A DNA stretch of 6,496 nucleotides from Caulobacteraceae bacterium (GTDB taxonomy: Bacteria; Pseudomonadota; Alphaproteobacteria; Caulobacterales; Caulobacteraceae): contig CANGEH010000126.1 in NCBI GenBank assembly GCA_947452665.1, positions 1-6,496 of the forward strand, read 5' to 3'. A program made the position numbers and the translations under genes. Of the stretch, positions 1 through 6,197 are shown piece by piece; position 1 is the stretch's first letter; every line of letters starts with the position of its first letter. The notes below the pieces were generated by a model. That model had not been told where the DNA came from, did not search any database, and saw only the letters and a list, made by a program, of their open reading frames with translations.

Positions 1-23
1 CCTCATCTTGCCCGGTTAGACTC

Positions 24-47
24 GCTAAGAATTCAATTCTTTTTAGC
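24..47 (+). terminator. Weak AT-rich hairpin with T-run, possible end of an upstream transcript
   Basis: GCTA (24-27) can pair with TAGC (44-47) and AGAATT (28-33) with AATTCT (35-40), leaving a TTT bulge. A tighter fold is GCTAAGAA pairing with TTCTTTTTAGC with extra T residues bulged. More T residues follow at 48-51. It could be a weak intrinsic terminator of a gene left of the window, or chance in an AT-rich stretch, because the stem is almost all A-T. Nothing else clear stands out in 1-122 except the helicase ribosome-binding site; I could not find a convincing promoter there. Confidence 0.2.
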
Positions 48-122
48 TTTTCTGTCCCCAGTAGCCTAAAGCAGCCCCTAACTTCGCCGTTTTAGCGCTC
101 ATGGCGCCCTGTCAGGATCTGC

Positions 123-2324
123 ATGCCCTTCTCCGTTAGCCACCCCGCCCTGCAACTTGCGCTCCAGGAGCAGGGTTATAAGGAACCCACCCCGGTTCAA
201 GCCGCCGTGCTTGAAGCGCGCGCCCATGACCAGGACCTGCTGGTTTCGGCCCAGACCGGATCGGGCAAGACCGTGGCCTTTGGGCTGGCGGCGGCCTCGA
301 CCTTGCTGGGCGACGATGAGCGCATGGGCCGGGCTGGCCCGCCCTTGGCCCTGGTCATTGCCCCGACCCGTGAACTGGCCATCCAGGTCAGCCGCGAATT
401 GACCTGGCTCTATGGCAAGGCAGGCGCTGTGGTGGTGTCTTGCGTTGGCGGCATGGATGCGCGGCGTGAGCAAAGACTGCTGGCCAATGGCTGCCATATT
501 GTTGTCGGCACGCCTGGGCGCCTGCGCGACCATATTGAGCGCGGCCATCTGGACCTGTCAGGCCTAAAGGTGGCCGTGCTCGACGAGGCCGATGAAATGC
601 TCGATCTGGGCTTTCGTGAGGATCTCGAATTCATCCTCGATGCGGCCCCGACCGAGCGGCGCACCCTTCTGTTCTCGGCAACGATTGCCAAGGATATTGC
701 CGCGCTTGCCCGCCGGTTCCAGCGCGATGCGGTGCGCATTGACACAACCAGCCTAAACGAACCGCATGGCGATATTGAATACCGCGTCATTAGTGTTGCA
801 CCCAATGAGGTCGAGCGCGCCGTGGTCAATGTTCTGCGCCATATTGATGCGCCAGGGGCCTTGGTGTTCTGCTCGACGCGCGAGACCGTGCGCCGGCTTT
901 ATTCCAGCCTGCGCGAACGCGGCTTTGATGTGGTGACCCTTTCGGGCGAATTGTCCCAGCGCGAGCGGTCCGATGCCCTGCAGGCCCTGCGCGATGGCCG
1001 GGCGCGGGTTTGTGTTGCGACCGATGTGGCCGCCCGCGGCCTTGACCTGCCAGACCTTGGCCTGGTGATCCATGCCGATCTGCCGGTCAATCGGGCAGGG
1101 CTCTTGCACCGTTCTGGCCGAACGGGCCGCGCTGGTCGCAAGGGGGTGTCTGTGCTTCTGGCCCCTTATCAGCGCCGTCGCCGGGTCGAGCAGATCTTGT
1201 CGTCTGCCAATATTGAAGCGGTCTGGAGCGGCCCACCGACGGCCGAAGACATTCGCGCGGGCGATATGAAGCGTCTGCTTGAAGATCCGACCCTGACCGA
1301 GACCGGCACCGAGGAAGAAGTGGCCCTGGCCACCGCCATCTTGGCGACGCGTACGCCAATGGAGATTGCCACCGCCCTGATCCGCATGCGTCAGGCGGCC
1401 TTGCCTGCGCCCGAGGATATGTTTGATGATCCGCGCGCTAGCCTCGCCCCGCCTTCGCGCACCAGCCAGGACCGCGGCAGTGACCGGGGCAATGATCGCG
1501 ACCGGGGCCAGGACCGCGGCTTTGACCGCGATGGCGGCCGACCCGAGCGCTTGGCACCCGAAGACGTGGTTTGGTTTCGTCTCTCAACCGGCCGTCAGAA
1601 CAATGCCGATCCAAAATGGCTCATCCCGCTGATCTGCCGCGCAGGCCATGTCACCAAGAAGGATATTGGCCAGATCAAGATTTTTGATCGCGAGACCAAG
1701 TTCGAGATCAGCAAGGAAGCTGAACAGCGCTTTACCGCTGCGATCAAGGCGGCGGCCGAAAGCGGTCAAGATCAGGACATGCGGATTGAACCGGCCGTTG
1801 CCCCGGCCGGTGCCCGCGGCGGCGGGGGTGGCCGAGACGGTCCACGCGGTGGTGCGCCGCGCGGTGCTAGCCCGCGTGACAGTGGCGCCAGAGACGTTGC
1901 GCCGCGCCAATATGCCCCGCGGCCAGCGCCCAAGCGCGATTTTGTGCCACGCGAGTCAGCGCCGAAGGATTTTGCACCCAGAGACGCAGCCCCTAGGGAC
2001 GCTGCCCCAAGGGATGTAGCACCACGATCAAAGCCCTTCGTGCCAAGGGACTCAGCACCGCGCGCCGAAGGCGAGGCACCCGCGCGCAAGGCTTATGGCA
2101 AGCCAGCAGCCCAGGCCAAGCCTGCGCGCGAATGGAATCCGATTGATGGTGCGGCCGAAGGCCCACGCCCAGCCCGGCCGTTTAATCCCGACAAGAAGCC
2201 AGCCTTTGGTGCCAAGCCGCCTTTTGAGAAAAAAGCGTCCTATGACAAGCGCCCGACGCCGGGCGAGGGCAAGCCCTTCTTTCCCAAAAAGCCAAAATCA
2301 AAAAAGGGCAAGCCAAACGGCTAG
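123..2324 (+). CDS. DEAD-box ATP-dependent RNA helicase with DbpA-type RNA-binding domain and long basic tail
   Basis: This is a 733-residue cytoplasmic helicase expected to unwind or remodel structured RNA using ATP, of the CsdA/DbpA type linked to ribosome assembly and cold growth. All core motifs are present: Q motif GYKEPTPVQ (18-26), Walker A AQTGSGKT (43-50), PTRELA (81-86), GG (109-110), TPGR (130-133), DEAD (154-157), SAT (185-187), LVFCSTRE (247-254), ATDVAARGLD (299-308) and HRSGRTGRAGRKG (329-341). A linker with DRG repeats (450-472) precedes a DbpA-type RRM-like domain at about 482-558 (key stretch WFRLSTGRQNNADPKWLIPL). The tail from about 565 to 733 is rich in Arg, Gly, Pro, Ala and Lys and is probably disordered and RNA-binding. 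The ATG at 123 has AGGA at 114-117, five nt upstream; an earlier ATG at 101 runs into a stop after 12 codons. The tail makes it longer than DbpA or a minimal DEAD protein. Whether it is the orthologue of deaD, dbpA or rhlE cannot be decided from sequence alone. Confidence 0.96.
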   Translation: MPFSVSHPALQLALQEQGYKEPTPVQAAVLEARAHDQDLLVSAQTGSGKTVAFGLAAASTLLGDDERMGRAGPPLALVIAPTRELAIQVSRELTWLYGKAGAVVVSCVGGMDARREQRLLANGCHIVVGTPGRLRDHIERGHLDLSGLKVAVLDEADEMLDLGFREDLEFILDAAPTERRTLLFSATIAKDIAALARRFQRDAVRIDTTSLNEPHGDIEYRVISVAPNEVERAVVNVLRHIDAPGALVFCSTRETVRRLYSSLRERGFDVVTLSGELSQRERSDALQALRDGRARVCVATDVAARGLDLPDLGLVIHADLPVNRAGLLHRSGRTGRAGRKGVSVLLAPYQRRRRVEQILSSANIEAVWSGPPTAEDIRAGDMKRLLEDPTLTETGTEEEVALATAILATRTPMEIATALIRMRQAALPAPEDMFDDPRASLAPPSRTSQDRGSDRGNDRDRGQDRGFDRDGGRPERLAPEDVVWFRLSTGRQNNADPKWLIPLICRAGHVTKKDIGQIKIFDRETKFEISKEAEQRFTAAIKAAAESGQDQDMRIEPAVAPAGARGGGGGRDGPRGGAPRGASPRDSGARDVAPRQYAPRPAPKRDFVPRESAPKDFAPRDAAPRDAAPRDVAPRSKPFVPRDSAPRAEGEAPARKAYGKPAAQAKPAREWNPIDGAAEGPRPARPFNPDKKPAFGAKPPFEKKASYDKRPTPGEGKPFFPKKPKSKKGKPNG
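1470..1538 (+). repeat. DRG-type low-complexity repeat in helicase linker
   Basis: Residues 450-472 of the helicase consist of repeated Asp-Arg-Gly units (DRGSDRGNDRDRGQDRGFDR and so on) between the helicase core and the DbpA-type domain. The mix of alternating charge and glycine suggests a flexible, disordered RNA-contacting linker. The DNA shows a matching pattern of GAC/GAT-CGC/CGG-GGC codons. Confidence 0.75.
1938..2063 (+). repeat. Pentapeptide repeat (Asp/Glu-x-Ala/Val-Pro-Arg/Lys) in helicase tail
   Basis: Residues 606-647 of the helicase are eight five-residue units of the form D/E-x-A/V-P-R/K (DFVPR, ESAPK, DFAPR, DAAPR, DAAPR, DVAPR, then after SKP, FVPR and DSAPR). The underlying 15-nt units differ strongly in codon choice: the Pro-Arg/Lys pairs are written CCA-CGC, CCG-AAG, CCC-AGA, CCT-AGG, CCA-AGG, CCA-CGA, CCA-AGG and CCG-CGC. 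The repeat is therefore clear in protein but blurred in DNA. No function is known to me for this exact repeat; a disordered RNA-binding or condensate-forming tail is the likely role. Confidence 0.8.
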
Positions 2325-2353
2325 TCCCAGCCTTTTGCCGTCAGGAATAATGC

Positions 2354-2566
2354 ATGGAAACCCGTGACAGCAATGGCACGCTCTTGGCCGATGGGGACAA
2401 TGTCACCCTGATCAAGGATCTCAAGGTCAAGGGCACGTCCGTGACCCTAAAGCGCGGCACGCTTGTTAAGGGCATCCGCCTGACCGGCGATCCGGACGAG
2501 ATTGAGTGCCGGGTTGAAAAGGTTAAGGGTCTGGTTCTGCGCACAGAATTTCTCAAAAAGGCCTGA
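2354..2566 (+). CDS. PhnA/YjdM-family protein, C-terminal domain only
   Basis: This 70-residue protein matches the C-terminal domain of E. coli YjdM (formerly PhnA), as I recall it: the pattern D-x-N-G-x-L-L-A-D-G-D, then TLIKDLKVKG (18-27), then LKRGT-x-VK and a final L-x-x-E-F-L/V-K-K is shared. E. coli YjdM is about 110 residues and carries an N-terminal zinc ribbon with two Cys-x-x-Cys pairs. Here that ribbon is absent; the only cysteine is at residue 52. The family is often named 'alkylphosphonate utilization protein', but that name comes from position near the E. coli phn operon, not from a shown role. AGGA at 2343-2346 lies seven nt before the ATG. It starts 29 nt after the helicase stop on the same strand, so cotranscription is likely. 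There are no phosphonate genes nearby. Molecular function is unknown. Confidence 0.88.
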   Translation: METRDSNGTLLADGDNVTLIKDLKVKGTSVTLKRGTLVKGIRLTGDPDEIECRVEKVKGLVLRTEFLKKA

Positions 2567-2571
2567 CTCCC

Positions 2572-2583
2572 GCGACAAGTCGC
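2572..2583 (+). other. Short hairpin between the PhnA-like gene and the symporter
   Basis: GCGAC (2572-2576) and GTCGC (2579-2583) form a perfect inverted repeat around AA, realistically a 4-bp stem with loop CAAG. It begins 6 nt after the PhnA-like stop. No T-tract follows, so it is not a typical intrinsic terminator; it may mark an RNA processing point or be chance. Confidence 0.2.
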
Positions 2584-2632
2584 TCTCAATTGTGCAAAGG
2601 TCAGGGCGACAGCAGTCTTGGGGGCTTTGCAG

Positions 2633-3886
2633 ATGAATCGGCGTTTTACCTATTTTGTGATGGCGGCCATGCTGCTGGGTATTCTGGTCGGGTTTGTCCT
2701 GAACCAGACCCTAACCGATCCAGCTCAGGTCAAGGCCGCAGCCGGCGGCCTAAACATCATCACCGATATATTTTTGCGCCTGATCAAGATGATTATTGCG
2801 CCCCTAGTGTTTTCCACCCTTGTGGTTGGTATTGCCCATATGGAGGATGCCGCGACCATTGGCCGGGTTGGGGCCAAGACCATGGCCTGGTTTATCAGCG
2901 CCTCGATCGTCTCCCTAACCATTGGCCTGTTTATGGTGCATTTGCTGGCCCCCGGTGTTGGGCTTGGCCTGCCCTTGCCTGAGGCCACGGCCACCAGTGC
3001 GGTGGATTCCAGCACCCTGTCCTTGAAGGACTTTATTACCCACCTGGTGCCCAAATCCATTATCGAGGCCATGGCCAATAATGAGATCTTGCAGATTGTC
3101 GTGTTCTCGGTGTTTGTCGGCACCGCGATTTCATCGATTGAAGACAAGGCCCCGGCGGTTTTGCAACTGGCCGAGCAGATCGCTCAGGTCATGCTCAAGA
3201 TCACCAGCTATGTGATGCTGTTTGCACCGTTTGCGATCTTTGCCGCCCTGGCCTCGACCGTGGCGACCCAAGGCCTCGGCATCTTGCTCAATTATGCCAA
3301 ATTCATTGGCGGGTTTTATCTGTCACTGGGCGTGCTTTGGGCCCTATTGCTGATCGCGGCCGTCGTTATTATGGGCAGGCGCGGGATTGGCCTGTTTGGC
3401 ATGATCCGCGAGCCGGTCTTGCTCGCCTTTTCGACCGCCAGCTCAGAGGCCGCCTATCCGCGCACGCTTGAGCAACTGCAAAAATTTGGCGTTTCGCGCA
3501 AGATTGCCAGTTTCGTGCTGCCATTGGGCTATTCGTTCAATCTCGATGGCTCGATGATGTATTGCACCTTTGCCACCCTGTTTATCGCCCAGGCCTATGG
3601 CATTGAACTGAGCATTGGCCAGCAGATCACCATGCTGCTGCTCTTGATGATCACGTCTAAGGGCATTGCCGGGGTGCCGCGCGCCTCCTTGGTGGTGATT
3701 GCCGCAACGCTTGCCTATTTCAAAATCCCAGAAGCGGGCCTGTTATTGATCCTGGCCGTCGATCACTTGCTGGATATGGGCCGCAGCGCCACCAATGTGG
3801 TTGGCAATTCGGTGGCCTCTGTGGTGGTTGCCAAATGGGAAAACCAGCTAGAGACGCCCAAGGATCAGGCGGCCACCGCCACCTGA
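2633..3886 (+). CDS. Dicarboxylate/amino acid:cation symporter (DAACS family, DctA/GltP type)
   Basis: This 417-residue inner-membrane secondary transporter should import C4-dicarboxylates or aspartate/glutamate with Na+ or H+. The elevator-transporter signature elements are in order: hairpin 1 SSEAAYP (270-276), the NLDGS cation-site motif (303-307), hairpin 2 TSKGIAGVPRAS (341-352), and the last helix DHLLDMGRSATNVVGN (377-392) followed by VVVAKWE. Arg384 corresponds to the carboxylate-binding Arg397 of archaeal GltPh and Asp381 to Asp394, which holds the substrate amino group. The NLDG, SSE and VGN-x-VAS-x-VVAKW patterns are DctA-like. The first helix is at about 6-24. I chose ATG 2633, giving MNRRFTYF as in relatives, with a G-run at 2620-2624 as ribosome site eight nt upstream; a TTG at 2618 would add five residues without better support. 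It lies 66 nt after the PhnA-like gene and its 3' end overlaps the convergent deacylase gene. Confidence 0.93.
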   Translation: MNRRFTYFVMAAMLLGILVGFVLNQTLTDPAQVKAAAGGLNIITDIFLRLIKMIIAPLVFSTLVVGIAHMEDAATIGRVGAKTMAWFISASIVSLTIGLFMVHLLAPGVGLGLPLPEATATSAVDSSTLSLKDFITHLVPKSIIEAMANNEILQIVVFSVFVGTAISSIEDKAPAVLQLAEQIAQVMLKITSYVMLFAPFAIFAALASTVATQGLGILLNYAKFIGGFYLSLGVLWALLLIAAVVIMGRRGIGLFGMIREPVLLAFSTASSEAAYPRTLEQLQKFGVSRKIASFVLPLGYSFNLDGSMMYCTFATLFIAQAYGIELSIGQQITMLLLLMITSKGIAGVPRASLVVIAATLAYFKIPEAGLLLILAVDHLLDMGRSATNVVGNSVASVVVAKWENQLETPKDQAATAT

Positions 3887-3888
3887 TC
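3863..3888. terminator. Hairpin palindrome formed by the convergent stop-codon overlap
   Basis: GATCAGG (3863-3869) pairs with CCTGATC (3882-3888); after a C/A mismatch, GGC (3871-3873) pairs with GCC (3878-3880) around loop CACC. The left arm holds the deacylase stop (TCA, 3865-3867 on plus) and the right arm the symporter stop (TGA, 3884-3886), so the two messages end in mirror-image sequence. There is no T-tract on either side. It may serve as a bidirectional 3' end or RNA-stabilising hairpin; termination itself is inferred. Confidence 0.4.
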
Positions 3889-5625
3889 ACCGCGCAGAAG
3901 CCGGCCTGGCAACAGGCCGGTCCATTCGCCGTCCTCAAAGGTCACAAGGCCGCTCTTAATGGTCCAGCGATAACCGTGGGCGGCTTGTAAAAGGCGCGTG
4001 CCGCCTGCGGGCAGGTCCTGAACAATCTGTGGCGGGCTAAGGGACAAGCCCTCAAGATCGATGACATTGATATCGGCCAACATGCCTGGCGCGATCAGGC
4101 CCCGGTCCATCCAGCCCACATGCTCGGCATTGCGGCGGGTATAACCATGGATCAGGGTCTCTAGCGCAATCTTGCGGCCGGCCTTGTCGCCATGGCTCCA
4201 GAGCGCCAGTGATGTGGTCGGAAAGCTGCCATCACAAATCGTGCCGCAATGCGCGCCGCCATCGGACAGGCCATATAGGGTGTGATCAGCGGTCATCATG
4301 CCATAGACATCCGACAGGTCGCCGCGGGCATAATTGATCAAGGGCTGATAGAGCAGCCTATGACCACCCTCTTCAAGCAGGGTGTCATAGGCATAGGCCG
4401 CCGCATCTAGCCCCAAGGCCTCAGCATGCGCCTTAAGCGACTGGTCCGGTGTCGGTTCATAATCGACCGGATCGGTCATGCGAAACATCTTACCAAAGCC
4501 CTGAACAATCCCGGCCGCCATGCCGGGGGGCTGGATGCCAACATGCTCGGCCAGGATTTGGCTGCGGATATGGGGCAGGGCGAGCTGTTTGAGGCGGGCC
4601 TCAAGCTCAAGCCCGATCAGGCTGCGATAGGTGGGGGTCAGGAAGAAGGGATTGACCGTGGCGGCAAAGGACAAGATCACGCCTAGCGGCCTTGGTGCGA
4701 CCTGCATGGAGACGGGCAGGCCAGCCTTGGCCATCTCCGCGACCTTATCGGCAATATAGCGCCAGCGGTCGGGCGCATCGTCGGTCTGTTGCACGGTAAA
4801 GGATAGGCGCTGACCGCTGGCCCTGGCCAGGTTGGCAATCAGGTCCAGCTCGCGTTCGGCAAAGCCGTCATCGGGGGTCAGATAGGCATCAGAGATCAGT
4901 TGGATCACGCCCCTGCCTGCCGTCTTGATCGCGCGGGCGGCCCCCATCAATTCGGCCTCGGTTGCCGATAGGGTGCCGATCGTATCGCCGCTGCGCGAGC
5001 GATGCACATAGGTGCGGGAGGTGGAAAAGCCTATGGCCCCGGCGTTTAAGGCCTCTAGGATCAGGCGCTCCATCTCGGCGATTTCGGCTGGGCTGGGGTG
5101 CTCTTGGTGATCGCCGCCACGGTCGCCCATGACATAGGCTCTTAAAGCGGCGTGGGGCACATGCGCGCCAATATCGACGCTAAACCGGCGCCGCCCCAAG
5201 GCGTCCAAATATTCCGGAAAAGTTTCCCAGTCCCAGGTTAGGCCCTCAGCCAGCGCTGTGCCGGGAATATCCTCGACGCCTTCCAATAGGGCAATCAGCC
5301 AGTCATGCTTGTCCTTGCGCGCCGGAGCAAAGCCAACGCCGCAATTGCCCATAGCAATTGAGGTCACGCCATTGATCGAGGAGGGGGCCAGGACGCCGTC
5401 CCAGGTCGCCTGGCCATCATAATGGGTATGGATATCGACAAAGCCCGGCGTGATCAGGGCCCCGTTCGCCTCTAGCACGCGGATGGCTGGGCCTTCTACC
5501 GCCCCGACCGCGACAATCTTGCCGCCGCGAATGCCAACACTGCCGACAAAGCCCGACTGGCCCGAGCCGTCAATAATCAGGCCATTTTGGATCAAGAGAT
5601 CGAGCGGCGGCATAGGCTGGGTCAT
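3865..5625 (-). CDS. N-acyl-D-amino-acid deacylase-like amidohydrolase (COG3653 type)
   Basis: This 586-residue cytosolic metal-dependent hydrolase has no signal peptide. It belongs to the amidohydrolase superfamily near D-aminoacylase, which cuts N-acyl-D-amino acids to a D-amino acid and a fatty or acetic acid. Seen: an N-terminal beta-sandwich start (LLIQNGLIIDGSG), the metal motif PGFVDIHTHYDGQ (His66, His68), GNCG with Cys95 matching the D-aminoacylase metal Cys96, AIGFSTSR (197-204), the APRPLG stretch, and LSDGGAHCGTICDGS with Asp455 as candidate catalytic acid and His459. A C-terminal IAPGMLADINVIDLEG returns to the beta sandwich. It is longer than classical D-aminoacylase (about 480). 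The two other metal histidines of that enzyme are not seen, so true substrate is uncertain; other N-acyl, carbamoyl or cyclic-amide substrates are possible. AGGA (TCCT on plus, 5635-5638) lies nine nt before the ATG. It is convergent with the symporter, overlapping by 22 nt, and divergent from the MAPEG gene. Confidence 0.88.
   Translation of the reverse strand: MTQPMPPLDLLIQNGLIIDGSGQSGFVGSVGIRGGKIVAVGAVEGPAIRVLEANGALITPGFVDIHTHYDGQATWDGVLAPSSINGVTSIAMGNCGVGFAPARKDKHDWLIALLEGVEDIPGTALAEGLTWDWETFPEYLDALGRRRFSVDIGAHVPHAALRAYVMGDRGGDHQEHPSPAEIAEMERLILEALNAGAIGFSTSRTYVHRSRSGDTIGTLSATEAELMGAARAIKTAGRGVIQLISDAYLTPDDGFAERELDLIANLARASGQRLSFTVQQTDDAPDRWRYIADKVAEMAKAGLPVSMQVAPRPLGVILSFAATVNPFFLTPTYRSLIGLELEARLKQLALPHIRSQILAEHVGIQPPGMAAGIVQGFGKMFRMTDPVDYEPTPDQSLKAHAEALGLDAAAYAYDTLLEEGGHRLLYQPLINYARGDLSDVYGMMTADHTLYGLSDGGAHCGTICDGSFPTTSLALWSHGDKAGRKIALETLIHGYTRRNAEHVGWMDRGLIAPGMLADINVIDLEGLSLSPPQIVQDLPAGGTRLLQAAHGYRWTIKSGLVTFEDGEWTGLLPGRLLRGDQVAVAA
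3900..3921 (+). terminator. GC-rich hairpin with GCAA tetraloop just after the symporter stop
   Basis: CCGGCCTG (3901-3908) pairs perfectly with CAGGCCGG (3913-3920) around GCAA, a GNRA-type stable tetraloop on the plus strand; G3900 and T3921 can add a wobble pair. It starts 13 nt after the symporter stop and lies inside the 3' coding region of the opposing deacylase (LLPGRLL stretch near residue 570). There is no following T-run, so a Rho-independent terminator is not proven; protection of the symporter mRNA 3' end is the alternative. Confidence 0.4.
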
Positions 5626-5649
5626 GGGTCGTGGTCCTGAACGGCTTTG

Positions 5650-5671
5650 GCCTAGTAATCACCATTCAGAT
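5650..5671. repeat. Copy 1 of an intergenic repeated element
   Basis: The 22 nt read GCCTAG, T, AATC, A, CCATTCAG, A, T. Copy 2 at 6361-6381 matches 19 positions with one single-base gap and two A/G changes. Copy 1 lies 24 nt before the deacylase ATG on the minus strand and 109 nt before the MAPEG ATG on the plus strand. Both copies are non-coding and promoter-proximal, so a protein-binding site or small dispersed repeat is plausible; the role is unknown. Confidence 0.5.
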
Positions 5672-5738
5672 ACTGGCGGCGAGCGTTTTTTTGGCTTGGC
5701 GCTGTGGGCGAGGCCCGTCATGTTCGCACGGTTAATGC

Positions 5739-5760
5739 GCCCGGCAGTCCTAGGCCGGGC
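5739..5760 (+). promoter_or_regulatory. Hairpin in the MAPEG gene leader
   Basis: GCCCGGC (5739-5745) pairs with GCCGGGC (5754-5760) in a perfect 7-bp stem with an 8-nt loop. It ends 20 nt before the MAPEG start codon and just upstream of the AAGGG ribosome site (5766-5770). It could be an operator or a 5'-UTR structure; chance is possible in GC-rich DNA. Confidence 0.3.
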
Positions 5761-5780
5761 CGATCAAGGGAAGAGACACA

Positions 5781-6197
5781 ATGACAAACCTATTGACCCC
5801 CGTATTGGCCCTGGTGGCCTGGAGCCTTGTGGTCTGGTTCTGGATGTATGCCACGCGCATACCCGCCATGCAAAAATCGGGCCTAGATCCACAAGACGCC
5901 CGCTTTCCCGGCTCTTTGAGCGTCTTGCCCGATGGTGCACGCCAGGTGGCCGATAATTACAACCACCTGATGGAACAGCCGACCCTGTTCTATGCCTTGA
6001 TCTTTTATCTGCAATTGTCGGGCCAAACCGATGCCACCAATGTTGCATTGGCCTGGGCCTATGTCGGCTTGCGGATTATCCATTCCTTGGTTCAAGGCAC
6101 GATCAATCGCGTGGCGATCCGCTTCTTGGTATTTGCACTTTCCAGTCTGGTCTTGATCGCCTTGTGCGTTCGTTCTGTTCTGGTTTTAATTGGGTAG
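5781..6197 (+). CDS. MAPEG-family membrane protein
   Basis: This is a 138-residue integral membrane protein of the MAPEG superfamily (membrane-associated proteins in eicosanoid and glutathione metabolism), whose characterised members are glutathione transferases or peroxidases with four helices per subunit, usually trimers. Seen: hydrophobic helices at about 4-24, 67-80, 86-104 and 113-137; the family pattern NHLMEQPTLFY (61-71) after the first loop; and R-I-I-H-S (98-102) with GTINR (106-110) in the third-helix region, a place that binds glutathione in characterised members. Length fits bacterial members (about 130-140). The ATG at 5781 has an AAGGGAAGAG purine stretch at 5766-5775. The bacterial substrate is unknown. 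The gene stands alone, divergent from the deacylase and followed by a structured intergenic region. Confidence 0.9.
   Translation: MTNLLTPVLALVAWSLVVWFWMYATRIPAMQKSGLDPQDARFPGSLSVLPDGARQVADNYNHLMEQPTLFYALIFYLQLSGQTDATNVALAWAYVGLRIIHSLVQGTINRVAIRFLVFALSSLVLIALCVRSVLVLIG

Larger units (their letters stand above)
5626..5780. promoter_or_regulatory. Divergent intergenic region between the deacylase and the MAPEG gene
   Basis: These 155 nt must carry the promoters for both divergent genes, but I could not find a convincing -35/-10 pair for either. The region contains the shared 22-nt element (5650-5671), a run of seven T (5686-5692) and a leader hairpin just before the MAPEG gene (5739-5760). Confidence 0.5.

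Noticed and set aside
19..23. GACTC (also GAATC at 6366-6370) as CcrM-type GANTC methylation sites of regulatory meaning
   Set aside because: GANTC also occurs repeatedly inside coding sequence in this window (for example near 2049, 2134 and 2568), so single intergenic sites carry no special weight.
99..548. Minus-strand open frame of 149 codons opposite the helicase
   Set aside because: It lies opposite the conserved helicase core (motifs I to Ib), has no recognisable domain, and is typical of antisense frames in GC-rich genes.
1648..2019. Plus-strand open frame of 123 codons in a second frame of the helicase tail
   Set aside because: Arg-rich translation of the GC-rich repeat tail; the main frame continues through with a recognisable DbpA-type domain.
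2618..2632. Alternative TTG start for the symporter adding five residues
   Set aside because: The ATG at 2633 has a G-run eight nt upstream and gives the N-terminus typical of the family; TTG is a weaker start and the added residues are not conserved as far as I know.
2725..3147. Minus-strand open frame of 140 codons opposite the symporter
   Set aside because: It is antisense to conserved transporter helices and resembles no known protein; the plus-strand frame has clear family motifs.
5686..5692. Run of seven T residues as a possible terminator tail
   Set aside because: I find no convincing hairpin directly before it on the plus strand, and it lies upstream of both divergent genes.
5450..5956. 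Plus-strand open frame of 168 codons across the deacylase start and the MAPEG start
   Set aside because: It spans two well-supported genes and their intergenic region in another frame, with Arg/Pro-rich shadow composition and no motif.
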